DNA of 64,000 bases from Tetranychus cinnabarinus (Eukaryota > Arthropoda > Arachnida > Trombidiformes > Tetranychidae). Location: assembly GCA_022266195.1 (NCBI GenBank), contig WHVY01000004.1, positions 8,697,501 through 8,761,500 of the forward strand, read 5' to 3'. The position numbers and the translations under genes are program-made. The notes beneath the pieces are model-generated. The model made no database searches. It was not told the origin of the DNA and saw only the letters and a program-made list of their open reading frames with translations. Below are positions 61,236-64,000 of this stretch, one piece after another; position 1 is the first letter of the stretch; every line of letters begins with the position of its first letter.

Positions 61236-63473
61236 ATGAGCTCAAAGCATTCAGGTCTCGAAACAACCATAACCCTTTGTCTTAGTTTAATGATTATTGT
61301 TACAATAATTGGTAACATTCTTGTTTGCCTATCAGTGGTTTTGGTTCGTAAACTGCGTTCACCTTCAAACTATCTTCTAGTTAGCCTTGCCATCTCTGAC
61401 CTTTGTGTTGCCATACTGGTTATGCCGTTAGCACTTAACCTTGAGGTTAAAGGCTACTGGGATTTGGGTCCAACTCTGTGTGACATGTGGGTCTCTTTTG
61501 ATGTCACATCATGTACAGCCTCCATCCTGAACCTGTGCATGATCTCGGTTGATCGTTATCTAACCATAACCAAACCCTTGACTTATGGAGTTAAACGTAC
61601 AACCAAACGAATGACTGCTTTCATTGCCATTGTCTGGGTTTCCTCGTGCCTCATTAGTGTCCCTCCTCTTCTGGTTCTGGGCAATGAACATGGAACCGAT
61701 GAGGAGCCTTCTTGTCAAGTCTCACAGCACATAGTCTACCAATTGTATGCCACTTTAGGAGCTTTTTACATTCCTCTTGGAGTCATGATTATACTTTATT
61801 ACAAAATTTATGGTGCAGCCAAGTCGGTTGTTGACGCTGAGCTTCGCTCACTGGGCCACACAACGGAACGACTAGTCAATAGTCACACCAACAGTAACCT
61901 TGTCAATCAACACAATTCATCGGCTCATTCCCAGTCAACAGTTTACCATCAACAGCACAGTTATGCTTCTCGCTATTTTCCCGCCATTAAACCTTTACTA
62001 AAGTCAACCCTAACAGCTTCCAATAAGCATGAAAATTGTTCAAAAGTACCATTTCCATCTTCAGTCAACTACGACATTCAACCATTGGAATCAATCAATG
62101 ACAGTGATTACCAGGCTGGCAATAAAATAACGGAAAATTCAATGTTTTTCTCTTCACCACCACACCAACAGCAAAATTATTCACCCCAATCCAGGGAATC
62201 GGGTGCAACAGAAAATTTCAATGAAACTAATTTTGGTGAAACAAAATCAAGTTCAAGTCCAACAGCAACCCAAGTGACTCTAACAAAATCAACGCCACGA
62301 AACGGTTTAATTAGTTGTAAAGATTCAAGTGCAACAACGTTAAGTGATGTTTTATTAAAAGAAACTTTACCTAAAAATAGTGCCAATATTAGTCATAATA
62401 ACAACAACAATAATAATAATAATAATAATGATAATTTAAATAGCAACAATTGTAGTGAAAATACTTTTCATTCATCTTTACTTTCATCTTATAAACGGGT
62501 TAAAGAGTCAATGTTGTCAAGTCACAGGTCACAGTCGGCCTCATCTTCACCTTCATCAACCCATCATTCACTTCAATCAAAATATCATTGTATAGTTCAA
62601 CAAACACAGGGTAGTCCAATAAATTCAACCAACAATAACTCCAACAATAACAGTAATAACAATAACACTAATACTTTTTGCTCAAACTTTGGAGGAGTTC
62701 GTAAAAGTTTAGGTGATCGACTGTCTTTTCATGCAACCATGAGCTCGGGAACTGAAAAGAGGCGAACCTCGTCAATGTTGAAGGAAAGAAAAGCTTCCAT
62801 TACTTTAGGTGTTATCATGACCGCCTTTACCGCATGCTGGTTACCCTTCTTCATACTGGCCTTGCTTCGTCCCTTTTCAGTGACTGTTAACCAAATCCCT
62901 CACTGGATCAGTAGCCTTTGCTATTGGCTTGGTTTAGCCAATTCAATGCTTAATCCAATCATCTATGTTACCTTTCATCATGACTTTCGTAAAGCATTTC
63001 GCTATTTATTGTGCCTACAATGTTCAACCATGGATTTCCGTTTACGTGAAAGAGCCTATCAAAGTCAATATGGAATCAACAATTCTTCAGATAATCATTT
63101 ACACCATTTAACTTCCTATCAATATTATACTCATCCCGGTCATCATCCTCCTCCTCCTCACAATCATCACACTTCATCTCACTCTCAACTCTCATGTTCA
63201 CCAATAAATCAACCTCAACCTCCTCCGCCTCCAGCATCTCAATCAAACCCAATCTCAACTTCATGGTCAACTCCAAGTTCACCAGCAGCAGTACCAGTAA
63301 GTAACTCGACGAATCGATCAGCTGACGAAAAGAAAACTTTGGCTCTCAAAGAGAATCTGATTCCAGTCAATTATTCATCACAGGCTACACTTGAACCTCT
63401 AACATCATCCAGTGTCGATGAAAGATTGATTAGCCAACAGGAACACCTTTTATCCAAGCACACACCTTTATGA
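61236..63473 (+). CDS. 5-HT7-like serotonin receptor (class A GPCR)
   Basis: This 745-aa frame has seven helices. N27 (1.50), D55 (2.50), the C82-C160 disulfide pair, amine-binding D89 (3.32), DRY at 106-108, W134 (4.50), P180 (5.50), W535 (6.48), P537 (6.50) and NPIIY at 573-577 are all present. The SFDVTSCTASILNLC and GVKR motifs and helix 6-7 sequences are closest to arthropod 5-HT7 receptors, which couple to Gs and raise cAMP. Octopamine or other amine receptors are less likely. The third intracellular loop is about 320 residues, with an Asn homopolymer near residue 390-400, and the C-tail is rich in His and Pro. Position 7.43, normally Tyr, is Leu567. The frame begins only about 11 residues before helix 1, so the true N terminus may come from an upstream exon. 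Possible junctions are donor 61187 to acceptor 61235 (49 bp, phase 0) or donor 61050 to acceptor 61254 (phase 1). Confidence 0.92.
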   Translation: MSSKHSGLETTITLCLSLMIIVTIIGNILVCLSVVLVRKLRSPSNYLLVSLAISDLCVAILVMPLALNLEVKGYWDLGPTLCDMWVSFDVTSCTASILNLCMISVDRYLTITKPLTYGVKRTTKRMTAFIAIVWVSSCLISVPPLLVLGNEHGTDEEPSCQVSQHIVYQLYATLGAFYIPLGVMIILYYKIYGAAKSVVDAELRSLGHTTERLVNSHTNSNLVNQHNSSAHSQSTVYHQQHSYASRYFPAIKPLLKSTLTASNKHENCSKVPFPSSVNYDIQPLESINDSDYQAGNKITENSMFFSSPPHQQQNYSPQSRESGATENFNETNFGETKSSSSPTATQVTLTKSTPRNGLISCKDSSATTLSDVLLKETLPKNSANISHNNNNNNNNNNNDNLNSNNCSENTFHSSLLSSYKRVKESMLSSHRSQSASSSPSSTHHSLQSKYHCIVQQTQGSPINSTNNNSNNNSNNNNTNTFCSNFGGVRKSLGDRLSFHATMSSGTEKRRTSSMLKERKASITLGVIMTAFTACWLPFFILALLRPFSVTVNQIPHWISSLCYWLGLANSMLNPIIYVTFHHDFRKAFRYLLCLQCSTMDFRLRERAYQSQYGINNSSDNHLHHLTSYQYYTHPGHHPPPPHNHHTSSHSQLSCSPINQPQPPPPPASQSNPISTSWSTPSSPAAVPVSNSTNRSADEKKTLALKENLIPVNYSSQATLEPLTSSSVDERLISQQEHLLSKHTPL

Positions 63474-64000
63474 TATTAATGGCAATAATTGGTAGGGAAG
63501 ATGGAAAAAAGAGAAAATCAGAGAAAAGAAATAATTCCATTTCATTTCAATCATCATCATTATTCTTCTTCTTCTTCATCCTCATCTTCACCAACTTCCC
63601 ATAACATCAACAAATGTAATTTCATTATTTCATTTTTATTCTTGATCCATCAAACATACGAATGTTACTATTACTATCCAAGTTGAATCAACACAAAAAT
63701 TCTGTGAATAAAAAAAAGACGAAAAGATTACAGAGAAAAATTCATTATTTCTTTTTCTTTCTCATCTCTTTTCATTTCAACTGAACAAATCTTTTCTTTT
63801 CACTCCATCATTATCAGTTTATTCATTTAACTTAACCCAAATTCACTCCCATTCATAAACATTCAAACATTACGATTCCATTGACCTGTTAACATGACAT
63901 TGAAAAGATGTTTATGAAAATGAATTTGCCGGAGAAAAAAGCAGGAATAATAATAAGAAGACGAGAGAAAAAAGAGAATTTCATCTTTTTCCATATTTTA
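63474..64000. other. 3' UTR / downstream of the receptor gene
   Basis: This AT-rich sequence follows the receptor stop codon, with a TCTTCT/TCATCA simple repeat at about 63560-63590 and an AATAAA at about 63707. No further gene starts before the window ends. Confidence 0.5.

Noticed and set aside
1..64000. CRISPR arrays, operons, prokaryotic promoters or viral genes
   Set aside because: The spliced metazoan genes make prokaryotic features inapplicable, and no regularly spaced repeats or viral open frames were seen.

Overview
The window is AT-rich animal DNA with short GT-AG introns (about 61-100 bp between many exons) and some much longer ones. Its genes are metazoan: a Polycomb E(z) methyltransferase, an UNC-93-type membrane protein, a choline-transporter-like (CTL/SLC44) protein and a serotonin-type GPCR. 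Base composition, compact gene style and the invertebrate character of the 5-HT7-like receptor suggest an arthropod, most likely a mite such as a tetranychid spider mite. The species is an inference. All gene models below were spliced by hand, and every exon junction was checked for reading phase.

Layout. (1) 1.6-6.2 kb, plus strand: a three-exon gene for a secreted/single-pass membrane protein with an EB/EGF-like cysteine-rich module and a tail carrying two PPxY motifs. (2) 7.0-9.7 kb, minus: full-length E(z), four coding exons, 823 aa. (3) 10.8-17.6 kb, plus: UNC-93-like protein, nine coding exons, 552 aa, with one GC-AG intron. (4) 20.3-24.2 kb, plus: CTL/SLC44-like transporter, sixteen coding exons, 721 aa. 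(5) 24.8-32.5 kb: a rearranged locus with three intronless, TATA-driven genes for proteins with two homeodomains each, all with lysine at homeodomain position 50. The second and third copies encode identical proteins and sit in opposite arms of a 1727-bp, roughly 99.7% identical inverted repeat around a 1.8-kb spacer. Broken pieces of the UNC-93 and CTL genes lie between the homeobox copies. This shows that a UNC93-CTL-homeobox block was duplicated in tandem, internally deleted and finally partly inverted. A 293-bp MITE sits in one CTL fragment. (6) 32.5-60.6 kb: about 28 kb with no convincing large gene, one Harbinger-like MITE, simple repeats and a low-confidence microprotein candidate. It may be regulatory DNA or a large intron of the next gene. 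(7) 61.2-63.5 kb, plus: a 745-aa 5-HT7-like receptor with a very long third intracellular loop and an unusual residue in the ligand pocket.

The best candidate for something undescribed is the double-homeobox family. It is a fast-diverging, locally amplified set of K50/K50 double homeodomain proteins. Each core promoter lies about 85-90 bp downstream of a conserved tandem TGATCC-TAATCC element that such proteins would be predicted to bind. Architecturally it recalls the mammalian DUX family, probably by convergence.
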